NCBI GenBank assembly: GCA_001773255.1
Contig: MEWF01000020.1
Location: forward strand, 23,306-39,070
DNA from: a candidate division WWE3 bacterium RIFOXYC2_FULL_42_13
Lineage (GTDB): Bacteria; Patescibacteriota; WWE3; UBA101185; UBA10185
DNA length: 15,765 nucleotides
Direction: 5' to 3'
Both the position numbers and the translations under genes were made by a program. Below, one piece after another: positions 7,446 to 13,132 of this stretch. How positions within the stretch are numbered: the first letter of the stretch is position 1; each line of letters opens with the position of its first letter. A model generated the notes under the pieces. The model saw nothing but the letters and a program-made list of their open reading frames with translations. It was not told the DNA's origin and did no database searches.

Positions 7446-7503
7446 TGGAGGTGCCTACTGAATAGCAGCCTCTATTAATTAGCACTAATTATTAAGAGCT
7501 GCT
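7446..7503 (+). promoter_or_regulatory. Two mutually exclusive hairpins before rpsU
   Basis: Hairpin 1: TGGAGGTGC (7446-7454) pairs with GCAGCCTCTA (7465-7474), nine pairs including one G-U, with G7468 bulged and a ten-base loop. Hairpin 2: AGCAGC 7464-7469 pairs with GCTGCT 7498-7503, then TCT with AGA, then an AT-rich inner stem (7476-7481 with 7486-7491) and loop GCAC, about 16 pairs in all. Both use bases 7464-7474, so only one can form. Hairpin 2 ends seven bases before the rpsU ATG, where an mRNA entering the ribosome would be blocked. There is no T-run, so control of translation is more likely than termination. The folding is read directly; a regulatory role is inference. Confidence 0.5.
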
Positions 7504-7510
7504 CATTATA

Positions 7511-7702
7511 ATGACGAAAATAAAAATAAGGAACGGTGAATCTTTGGAACAGGCCTTAAGAAGGTTCAATAGAGAAGTACAAAGATCAGGAATCCTTGAT
7601 GAAGTAAAAGACAGGTCTCACTACAGAAAACCCAGTGAGTTAAAGAGACAGAAATCTAAGGAACTTGAAAGAAAGTTTAAATTTGAGAAACTTAGAGGAT
7701 GA
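7511..7702 (+). CDS. rpsU: 30S ribosomal protein S21
   Basis: Ribosomal protein bS21, a small basic protein near the mRNA exit side of the 30S subunit. The 63 residues follow the family pattern: IKIRNGESLEQALRRFNREVQ (4-24), the GILDEVKDRSHYRKPSELKRQK segment (27-48), then a basic tail. There is no Shine-Dalgarno sequence before ATG 7511; instead a large hairpin ends seven bases upstream. The last codons overlap the yqeY start (ATGA at 7699-7702), which suggests translational coupling. Because S21 often leaves and rejoins ribosomes and affects which messages are translated, a structured leader before it is noteworthy. Confidence 0.95.
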   Translation: MTKIKIRNGESLEQALRRFNREVQRSGILDEVKDRSHYRKPSELKRQKSKELERKFKFEKLRG

Positions 7703-8034
7703 TCTACGATAGCCTAAAAAGCATGGTTTTCCAACTGCAGAAGTCGGGCGATACTTTTAAGCTCGGTGTGTTGAGGTATTTCATTTCCCAGGTTCAGAAC
7801 AAGGAAATAGAACTTAGAGCGCAGCAGAAGCCTTTAACCGATGAGGACGTATTCAAGGTTATAAGAAAGCAGATAAAAAACAGAAAGGAAGCTGCCGAAC
7901 TTTTCGAAAAGGGTGGAAGAGCCGATCTTGTGGAAAAAGAGCAAAAAGAACTCGCAGTATATGAGGAATTCGCCAAAATGTTTCCTTTCGAGCTCGAACC
8001 GCCGGTTAAATTTCCTCCTCATCAGCAGAAGTAA
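7699..8034 (+). CDS. yqeY: YqeY/GatB-tail domain protein, short form
   Basis: A 111-residue member of the GatB/YqeY family. Family signatures are VLRYFISQVQNKEIELR (24-40), LTDEDVFKVIRKQIKNRKEAAELFEKGGRADLVEKE (46-81) and ELAVYEEFAKMFP. This domain resembles the tail of the GatB subunit of the tRNA amidotransferase, but stand-alone YqeY has no firmly established reaction; tRNA-related binding is often proposed. The usual length is about 148 residues: the second, C-terminal helical subdomain is missing and is replaced by a short proline-rich end. Its ATG overlaps the rpsU stop by four bases, and its stop directly touches the ybeY ATG. The pairing rpsU-yqeY is common in bacteria. Confidence 0.92.
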   Translation: MIYDSLKSMVFQLQKSGDTFKLGVLRYFISQVQNKEIELRAQQKPLTDEDVFKVIRKQIKNRKEAAELFEKGGRADLVEKEQKELAVYEEFAKMFPFELEPPVKFPPHQQK

Positions 8035-8391
8035 ATGAAAAAAGATCTACCCGAGCAACTCAACAAAGATGACATCGTCATTTCAGTTACCATTACAGGT
8101 GATAAAGTGGTTCAGGAGCTGAATAAAAAGTATCTGGACAGGGATACCACTACAGATGTCCTGTCCTTTCCAATAAATGAAAAACAGGAAGACGGGACTT
8201 ACTATTTGGGCGATGTAGTAGTTAACAAAGAGCAGGCCCTACGGCAGGCGGATAAGTATGGAAATGATGTTGAAACCGAGGTATCGGAGCTTGTAGCCCA
8301 CGGAGTACTACATCTGCTTGGGGTGCACCATCACGACGATGACGAGCACACCGTTCATGGCAAACCGGTTAAAAAGGACGCCGGTCTATGA
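8035..8391 (+). CDS. ybeY: YbeY endoribonuclease, compact
   Basis: YbeY, a zinc metalloprotein needed for 16S rRNA 3'-end maturation and ribosome quality control. The 118 residues (about 155 in E. coli) hold the TDVLSFPI segment (40-47), GDVVVNKEQA (59-68) and the zinc motif H89-G-V-L-H93-L-L-G-V-H-H99, matching HGxLHLxGxxH with all three histidines in place. Two departures stand out. The highly conserved arginine of the usual N-x-x-Y-R segment is Leu34 (NKKYLDRD, with Arg36 nearby). After the motif, a His/Asp-rich stretch (HHHDDDEH) replaces the usual aspartate and final helix. ATG 8035 follows the yqeY stop without a gap, and its stop overlaps the pth start (ATGA, 8388-8391). Confidence 0.93.
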   Translation: MKKDLPEQLNKDDIVISVTITGDKVVQELNKKYLDRDTTTDVLSFPINEKQEDGTYYLGDVVVNKEQALRQADKYGNDVETEVSELVAHGVLHLLGVHHHDDDEHTVHGKPVKKDAGL

Positions 8392-8903
8392 AAATGATCG
8401 TTGGGTTAGGCAATCCCGATAAAAGATACTCCAAAACCCGCCATAACACAGGATTTATAGTACTGGACGAGATCGTTGCGGCCAAAGGATTATCTTGGGA
8501 AGGTTCTCCGAAACTGAAGTCCGATATTTGTAAATTAGGTGAGATTATTTTTGTTAAACCTACGACTTTTATGAACAAGTCGGGGGAAGCAGTGAGTTTA
8601 GTAAAGGAATATTTTGGGATAGACCTTGCCGATATCTGTGTGATACATGATGATGTCGATCTTCAGTTTGGGCAGAGAAAAGAACAGGTAGGGGCGGGGC
8701 ACGCCGGGCATAAAGGCGTTATGAGCATAATGGATTCCTTAGGAACCAAAGATTTCAGGAGAATTAGGATAGGAATAGGGAGACCTCCGACGGACTCTAA
8801 CTTACCGGTAGACGACTTTGTTTTAAACGATTTTTCTTCCGAAGAGCTGGATGGGATAAAAAAAATAGGGATCCCGCTCTCGGAAAATTTGAATTTTCTT
8901 TGA
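8388..8903 (+). CDS. pth: Peptidyl-tRNA hydrolase
   Basis: Pth releases tRNA from peptidyl-tRNA that has dropped off the ribosome. The 171 residues (E. coli 194) open with MIVGLGNPDKRYSKTRHNTGF (3-23), which carries N9 and the catalytic H19. FMNKSG (61-66), HDDVDL (87-92, catalytic-site D88) and GAGHAGHKG (102-110) follow, with RIRIGIGRP (125-133) near the end. In the E. coli protein the last glycine-rich motif is GGGHGGHNG; the asparagine after H113 is here K109, and the first motif reads GNPD rather than GNPG. The C-terminal lid is shortened. ATG 8388 overlaps the ybeY stop; the alternative Met at 8394 is less likely given this overlap. It is the last gene of the rpsU-yqeY-ybeY-pth unit. 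Confidence 0.95.
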   Translation: MKMIVGLGNPDKRYSKTRHNTGFIVLDEIVAAKGLSWEGSPKLKSDICKLGEIIFVKPTTFMNKSGEAVSLVKEYFGIDLADICVIHDDVDLQFGQRKEQVGAGHAGHKGVMSIMDSLGTKDFRRIRIGIGRPPTDSNLPVDDFVLNDFSSEELDGIKKIGIPLSENLNFL

Positions 8904-8943
8904 TACGGAACCCCTGTTACGCCTAGGATCTGGGATTTAGTTT

Positions 8944-9210
8944 CTACCTACGTCTAGTTTTAAGACCTACGTGCAGTATGTACCGGAAAATCCCTCTCCA
9001 AGCGCATGGGTATTTTTCACGGAGACTGTGAGAATCCATCCGGGAAAATTCTACTGCCTTTTTTATCTTATCTTCGGCATTTTCCACGCATCTGTTATCC
9101 ACCGCTCTGACCGCAATTTCAGATCTTTCTGCGGCGGTGCATCTGTCCCAGATTTCAAACGGTGTAATGTTTCCTTTTCCTGATGTACCTGTCTTTCTAT
9201 CTTTTTGCAT
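8944..9210 (-). CDS. Small basic protein of unknown function
   Basis: An 88-residue frame on the minus strand in an otherwise empty gap between pth and dnaX. It is rich in charged residues (Arg, Lys, Glu, Asp) with a soluble, helical look in the middle (RSEIAVRAVDNRC, ENAEDKIKKAVEFSR) and a basic end (LKTRRR). It has three cysteines and no membrane segment. I do not recognise a family. It looks real because GGAGAG (9220-9215) stands four bases before ATG 9210, and a good promoter lies about 50 bases upstream. Overlapping frames on the other strand look like non-protein sequence. An alternative ATG at 9222 would add four residues but would place the Shine-Dalgarno inside the gene. It is convergent with pth, 40 bases apart, and divergent from dnaX. 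Confidence 0.6.
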   Translation of the reverse strand: MQKDRKTGTSGKGNITPFEIWDRCTAAERSEIAVRAVDNRCVENAEDKIKKAVEFSRMDSHSLREKYPCAWRGIFRYILHVGLKTRRR

Positions 9211-9258
9211 TTTTCTCTCCATTCCGAAAAAATGACATTAGAAATCGTAAGTAGCGGC

Positions 9259-9288
9259 ATTATAGCAAAAAGTCCCGGGAGCAGTTAA
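9259..9288 (-). promoter_or_regulatory. Promoter of the small minus-strand gene
   Basis: On the minus strand, TTAACT (9288-9283, four of six matches to the -35 consensus) is followed after 18 bases by a perfect TATAAT (9264-9259), preceded by TGC, making an extended -10. The expected RNA start is near 9252, giving a leader of about 40 bases with a Shine-Dalgarno sequence. This is the best -10 in the window. Confidence 0.6.
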
Positions 9289-9334
9289 CTATTTTACGGT
9301 GTGTAGGGGTATGCCGCTCCTTGCACCAATACAG

Positions 9335-9366
9335 GTTGGTTGTATCCAACAGGGATGTTGTAATAC
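9335..9366 (+). promoter_or_regulatory. Possible dnaX promoter with a small inverted repeat
   Basis: TAATAC (9361-9366) is a -10-like hexamer seven bases before ATG 9374, the same spacing as at other genes here. TTGTAT (9340-9345) could be a -35 but is only 15 bases away. GTTGG (9335-9339) and CCAAC (9346-9350) form an inverted repeat that brackets this hexamer and could be an operator. Confidence 0.35.
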
Positions 9367-9373
9367 AGTTAAT

Positions 9374-11008
9374 ATGTTTATGTTTTACACTAAGTACCGT
9401 CCTCAAAAATTCAGCGATGTATGCAGACCCAACGATGCCGCTGATGCCCTGTCTAAGCAGGTAGTGAGTGGTAAACTCTCCCACGCCTACCTTTTTGTGG
9501 GCCCCCGCGGTACAGGAAAAACAACCGTGGCTAGGATTCTGGCCAAAGCTCTAAACTGTGCCGACATAAATTCAAAAGGCGACCCCTGTACTAAATGCTC
9601 TTCCTGTGTGGCGATAAAAGAGGGTTCTTTTGTGGATATGATAGAGATCGACGCCGCGAGCAACAGGGGAATAGATGACATCAGGGAGATCAAAGACAAG
9701 ATAAAACTGGCACCGACGATGGGCAAGAACAAAGTTTACATAATCGATGAAGTCCACATGCTTACGAACGAGGCTTTCAACGCACTGCTTAAAACATTAG
9801 AGGAGCCTCCGAAAAAAACCACTTTTGTCCTTTGCACAACCGAGCTTCATAAAGTACCCGACACTATAAAATCCAGATGCCAGGTTTATAGATTTAAGAG
9901 AGCTACGATGCCCCAGCTAATAGAAAAGCTTAAAGAGATAACAAAAAGTGAGAAAATAAAAATATCCGAAAAAGATTTGGAGAAAATAGCCCTCGCTTCT
10001 TTGGGTGGATTCAGGGATGCGGAGACTTTGTTGCAGCAGGTTTCGGACGGGGAGCTCAGCGTTGATTCTCTTGTAGGCATGGGCTCAAAAGAGGTCTACA
10101 TAGAACTGACCGACCACCTGATGAGTGGGAATTCCGGTTCGGCAATAAGAATCATATCTAAGGTGTACGAAGAGGGTCTGGACCTGTACGTTTGGACCGG
10201 AGAATACCTTAGATATCTCAGAGAAATGTTATTCATAAAATCAGGTGTGAAAGAAGAAGTGTCTGGTGCGACTTCCGAACTTTTAGCCGAAATGGAAGAG
10301 CAGGCGTCCCGTTTGTCGGTGGGTTGGCTCTTGAACGCGATGAACTCTATTCTTGAAGAGCACAAAAATATTAAAACATCTTTTATCCCCCAGCTTCCGG
10401 TTGAGATGGCCTTGGCTAAGATAGGCGGGGGAGAGGAGTTATTATCGGGTGGGGGCAGTTTAGGCATACCGGAAGCTCCGAAGCAGCCTACAACCAGTCC
10501 CGGTGTAGGTAAGAAGATGCCAAAGGATGAAAAAGAGGAGGAAGAAAAGGAGCAGGAGGAGCCCGAGGAAGATGCCAAACCGGAAAAAGAGAAAAAAAAT
10601 ACGCCTGAAGACAAAGAAGAAACTTCTCTCATAACTTTAGAAAATCTTGAAGAAAAATGGAAAGAATTTATAAAAAGAAGCCGGGAATTAAATCACTCGT
10701 TAACCGCTCTTTTAAAGTCTGGAAAGCCGGTAAATGTTGAAGGTAAGTTTGTCATACTTGAAGTATTTTATCCCTTTCACAAAGAAAGACTCGAGTCGCC
10801 CCAAAATAGAAAGTTAATCGAAAAACTTATGTCGGAAATATATGATGCTCGTTTGTCACTGAAATGTGTTTTAAGTAAAGAGAAGCCAAAAAAGCTGAAG
10901 ACCGGAGAGTCGGGAAATTTGACAGATCTTAACATAGCCCCGGCAGAAGTGGTTTTTAATAAAGATTCGGTGCTCGAAGCATTTGATGGCGGACTTCCTT
11001 TAATTTGA
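9374..11008 (+). CDS. dnaX: DNA polymerase III subunit tau/gamma (clamp-loader ATPase)
   Basis: DnaX, the AAA+ motor that loads the sliding clamp at the replication fork. I place the start at ATG 9374 (544 residues), because the family N-terminus (FYTKYRPQKFSDV, 4-16) begins there and the upstream frame extension has no family likeness. Visible are Walker A GPRGTGKT (43-50), a zinc site C62-C72-C75-C78, Walker B VYIIDEVH (121-128), sensor I around T155 (LCTTE) and the arginine finger in SRC (167-169). The helical lid and collar follow to about residue 360. A Glu/Lys/Pro-rich linker (about 375-425) contains the A8 run described separately. The last 120 residues are a small alpha/beta domain without the long tau tail of E. 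coli (643 residues). The neighbour recR follows after 12 bases; ybaB, usually between them, is missing. Confidence 0.95.
   Translation: MFMFYTKYRPQKFSDVCRPNDAADALSKQVVSGKLSHAYLFVGPRGTGKTTVARILAKALNCADINSKGDPCTKCSSCVAIKEGSFVDMIEIDAASNRGIDDIREIKDKIKLAPTMGKNKVYIIDEVHMLTNEAFNALLKTLEEPPKKTTFVLCTTELHKVPDTIKSRCQVYRFKRATMPQLIEKLKEITKSEKIKISEKDLEKIALASLGGFRDAETLLQQVSDGELSVDSLVGMGSKEVYIELTDHLMSGNSGSAIRIISKVYEEGLDLYVWTGEYLRYLREMLFIKSGVKEEVSGATSELLAEMEEQASRLSVGWLLNAMNSILEEHKNIKTSFIPQLPVEMALAKIGGGEELLSGGGSLGIPEAPKQPTTSPGVGKKMPKDEKEEEEKEQEEPEEDAKPEKEKKNTPEDKEETSLITLENLEEKWKEFIKRSRELNHSLTALLKSGKPVNVEGKFVILEVFYPFHKERLESPQNRKLIEKLMSEIYDARLSLKCVLSKEKPKKLKTGESGNLTDLNIAPAEVVFNKDSVLEAFDGGLPLI
10589..10608 (+). 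other. A8 slippage-prone run in the dnaX linker
   Basis: GAG-AAA-AAA-AAT (10589-10600) contains eight A residues (10592-10599). Adding one A (or a -1 ribosome shift) leads to TAC-GCC-TGA, with the stop at 10606-10608, giving a 411-residue product. Losing one A leads to a stop after 419 residues. Either product would keep the ATPase and collar and lose the C-terminal domain, as gamma does in E. coli (ribosomal frameshift) and in Thermus (transcriptional slippage on an A9 run). Confidence 0.45.
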
Positions 11009-11014
11009 TAGAAT
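11006..11014 (+). promoter_or_regulatory. Extended -10 promoter of recR, overlapping the dnaX stop
   Basis: TGA-TAGAAT (11006-11014) lies six bases before GTG 11021. The TGA is both the dnaX stop codon and the TGn part of the extended -10. RNA would start at the GTG itself. Confidence 0.4.
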
Positions 11015-11020
11015 ATTCAA

Positions 11021-11668
11021 GTGAAATTACCCCAATCTTTAACCAGACTAATAGAATCTTTCGAGAGGCTCCCGGGAATAGGTCCCAAAACTGCTCAAAG
11101 GCTGACATTTTATCTTTTACATTTTCCCCAGGAAGAGTTAGAAGTCTTTGCCGAAGCGTTGGAGGGTTTAAAAAAGAACACCAAGTTATGCTCGGTATGT
11201 AAAAACGTGTCGGAAACAGACATTTGTTCAGTATGTGGAGATCCCGCCCGTGACAAAAGAACGATTGTTGTAGTTGCAAACCCTCTGGATTCCTTTGCTT
11301 TGGAAAGAACGGGATTTAAAGGAACTTATCACATACTGCACGGGATTATAGATCCTCTTAATAACATAGGACCGGAGGAAATTTTTATAAAAGAACTTAT
11401 AGACAGGGTCGAGGGGTTGGTTGAAGAAGTGTCTTTTGAAAATGTCGATGGTTCCGACACGGTGGAAATTATTATTGCGACTAATATGAGCATGGAGGGG
11501 GAGTCTACGGCTATGTATATTTCTAAAATGTTGAGAGAGCGGGGTATGGATGGGGGCAAGGTAAGAATAAGCCGCATAGCAAGAGGACTTCCGGTCGGAG
11601 GTGACGTAGAATACGCGGACGACATAACTTTAGGCAGAGCACTCGAAGGCCGTTTTGAGATCAAATAA
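11021..11668 (+). CDS. recR: Recombination mediator RecR
   Basis: RecR works with RecO (and RecF) to load RecA on single-stranded DNA gaps. At 215 residues it is slightly longer than the usual 200. The N-terminal helix-hairpin-helix is LPGIGPKTAQRL (17-28); a four-cysteine zinc site (C57, C60, C69, C72) follows; the Toprim domain occupies about 80-175 (TIVVVANPLDSFALE, IIIATNMSMEGESTAMYI); and the C-terminal signature RIARGLPVGGDVEYADDITLGRALEGR closes the protein. It starts at GTG 11021 (KLPQSLTRLI matches the family N-terminus), 12 bases after dnaX. No Shine-Dalgarno sequence is present. A promoter-like element spans the dnaX stop, so it may be expressed both by read-through and on its own leaderless message. 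Confidence 0.96.
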   Translation: MKLPQSLTRLIESFERLPGIGPKTAQRLTFYLLHFPQEELEVFAEALEGLKKNTKLCSVCKNVSETDICSVCGDPARDKRTIVVVANPLDSFALERTGFKGTYHILHGIIDPLNNIGPEEIFIKELIDRVEGLVEEVSFENVDGSDTVEIIIATNMSMEGESTAMYISKMLRERGMDGGKVRISRIARGLPVGGDVEYADDITLGRALEGRFEIK

Positions 11669-11708
11669 CCCCCTTTCCTATAAATACATATTTCTTTTTT
11701 CAGGGTTG

Positions 11709-11717
11709 TGCTAAAAT
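11709..11717 (+). promoter_or_regulatory. Extended -10 promoter of cysS
   Basis: TGC-TAAAAT (11709-11717) stands seven bases before ATG 11725. No -35 is clear. RNA should start at the ATG, giving a leaderless message. The same element with the same following CG lies before the rpsU operon. Confidence 0.5.
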
Positions 11718-11724
11718 CGAAGCA

Positions 11725-13113
11725 ATGAAGTTATACAACTCACTCACAAGAAAAGTAGAGGACTTCAGCCCTCTTAACACCGAAACTGTCACAATGTATA
11801 CCTGCGGTCCGACCGTTTATGACTATGCCCACGTAGGTAATTTTAGGACATACGCACTCTCCGACTTTATAAATAGGGTTTTGTTATTCAACGGCAACCG
11901 CGTGAAATTTATCATGAACCTTACGGATGTAGGTCACATGACCGGCGATAATTTGGGTGATGCAGACACAGGTGAGGATCGTATGGAGAAGTCGGTTGTC
12001 AAAGAAGGACGAACGGCGATAGAGATCGCCAATTTTTACGCCCAGAAGTTTATCCAGGACTATGACAAAATGAATTTTATACATCCAGAGAAATTTACCC
12101 GTGCGACGGAATATATTGAAGAACAGGTCCGTCTGGTAAAAATTCTCGAGGAGAAGGGTTTTACTTACACGACATCGGACGGGGTTTATTTCGATACGTC
12201 AAAATTTGAAAGTTACGGACAACTTTCCGGGTATACGACGGACAACGTTATGGAAGGAGCCAGAGTAGAGATCAATCCTGAGAAAAAACATCCTACTGAT
12301 TTCGCTTTATGGAAATTCTCGCCAATAAATGTCAAACGTTCACAGGAGTGGGCGTCCCCCTGGGGAACCGGATTTCCCGGGTGGCATCTGGAATGTTCGG
12401 CCATGTCCTTAGCTGAGTTAGGCAACACCCTGGACATTCATGTAGGCGGAGAGGATCTTAGGATGACACACCATCAGAATGAGATTGCCCAAAGCGAATC
12501 AGCGACCGGCAAGAAATTTGTAAGATATTGGGTTCACGGTGCCCACATGATGGTTGACGGAGGAAGAATGGGGAAGAGTTTGGGAAACGCATACACCATT
12601 ACCGACATTGAGAAAAAAGGTTTTGATCCTATGGTTCTGAGATACTTTTTCATGACATCCCAATACAGAAGCAAGCTAAACTTTACGTGGGATGCGTTGC
12701 AAAGTGCTCAAAATGCTTTGAGAAGACTCTACGAACTTGCCCGCGGTTACAAACGAGAAGAATCGGCTAAGGCCTCGAAGGACTATATTAAGAAATTTGG
12801 CGATAAAATAAACGACGATCTTAATATGCCGGAGGCTCTTGCGGTAGTTTGGGAAATGATAAAGTCTGAGTTGGAAGAGCCTGAAAAACTGGCCACCCTG
12901 TTGAAAATGGACTCGGTGTTGGGATTGAGGATCGAGGAACATTTGGCATATGACACTCCTCAGAAAGTGCTGGATGTAGCAAAAATGAGGTCAGAATATA
13001 GGAAAGCAGGAATTTGGGATAAGGCCGACGTGGCAAGAAAACAAATCCTGGAAATGGGCTACGAGGTCGAAGATCTTCCGGACGGGAAGTTTAAGATTAA
13101 GAGAAAAATGTAA
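11725..13113 (+). CDS. cysS: Cysteinyl-tRNA synthetase
   Basis: CysRS attaches cysteine to its tRNA (class I synthetase). The 462 residues match the usual length. Motifs: C27-GPTVYD, with C27 as a zinc ligand; the HIGH equivalent HVGN (36-39); NLTDVGH; GWHLECSAM with the second zinc cysteine; HHQNE with the remaining zinc ligands; and the KMSKS loop in the form R281-M-G-K-S285, followed by LGN. The C-terminal helical and anticodon-binding part is complete, ending in a small domain (RKQILEMGYEVEDLPDGKFKIKRKM). It starts 56 bases after recR behind its own promoter element, without a Shine-Dalgarno sequence. Its stop lies 19 bases from the convergent stop of the minus-strand surface gene, with no clear terminator between them. 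Confidence 0.97.
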   Translation: MKLYNSLTRKVEDFSPLNTETVTMYTCGPTVYDYAHVGNFRTYALSDFINRVLLFNGNRVKFIMNLTDVGHMTGDNLGDADTGEDRMEKSVVKEGRTAIEIANFYAQKFIQDYDKMNFIHPEKFTRATEYIEEQVRLVKILEEKGFTYTTSDGVYFDTSKFESYGQLSGYTTDNVMEGARVEINPEKKHPTDFALWKFSPINVKRSQEWASPWGTGFPGWHLECSAMSLAELGNTLDIHVGGEDLRMTHHQNEIAQSESATGKKFVRYWVHGAHMMVDGGRMGKSLGNAYTITDIEKKGFDPMVLRYFFMTSQYRSKLNFTWDALQSAQNALRRLYELARGYKREESAKASKDYIKKFGDKINDDLNMPEALAVVWEMIKSELEEPEKLATLLKMDSVLGLRIEEHLAYDTPQKVLDVAKMRSEYRKAGIWDKADVARKQILEMGYEVEDLPDGKFKIKRKM

Positions 13114-13132
13114 GTTAGCAGTTTCCTTTTCG

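Larger units (their letters stand above)
7204..7510 (+). other. Non-coding gap before rpsU (307 bases)
   Basis: No convincing coding frame, tRNA or known RNA fits here. From left to right it holds a 12-base perfect palindrome (7213-7224); a TTGACA (7292-7297) whose only close -10 candidate, TATACT, is just seven bases away; an extended -10 at 7330-7338; two small hairpins (stem 7342-7346 with 7353-7357, and 7359-7363 with 7369-7374); a second TTGACA (7431-7436) with CCTACT 17 bases on; and the two overlapping hairpins listed separately (7446-7503). If transcription begins near 7345, rpsU has a leader of about 165 bases, unlike most other genes here. Confidence 0.6.

Noticed and set aside
8971..9183. 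Plus-strand frame of 70 residues in the pth-dnaX gap
   Set aside because: Its composition (many Phe, His, Ser, Cys) is not protein-like, it has no start signals, and it lies opposite the better-supported minus-strand gene.
9299..9373. Longer dnaX reading from ATG 9299 (569 residues)
   Set aside because: The added 25 residues (cysteine- and glycine-rich) do not resemble any DnaX N-terminus, and the family pattern starts at 9374.
9811..9822. A7 run in the dnaX ATPase domain as a second slippage site
   Set aside because: It lies in the conserved catalytic domain (PPKKT), and a shift there would give a non-functional fragment, so it is probably only codon choice.
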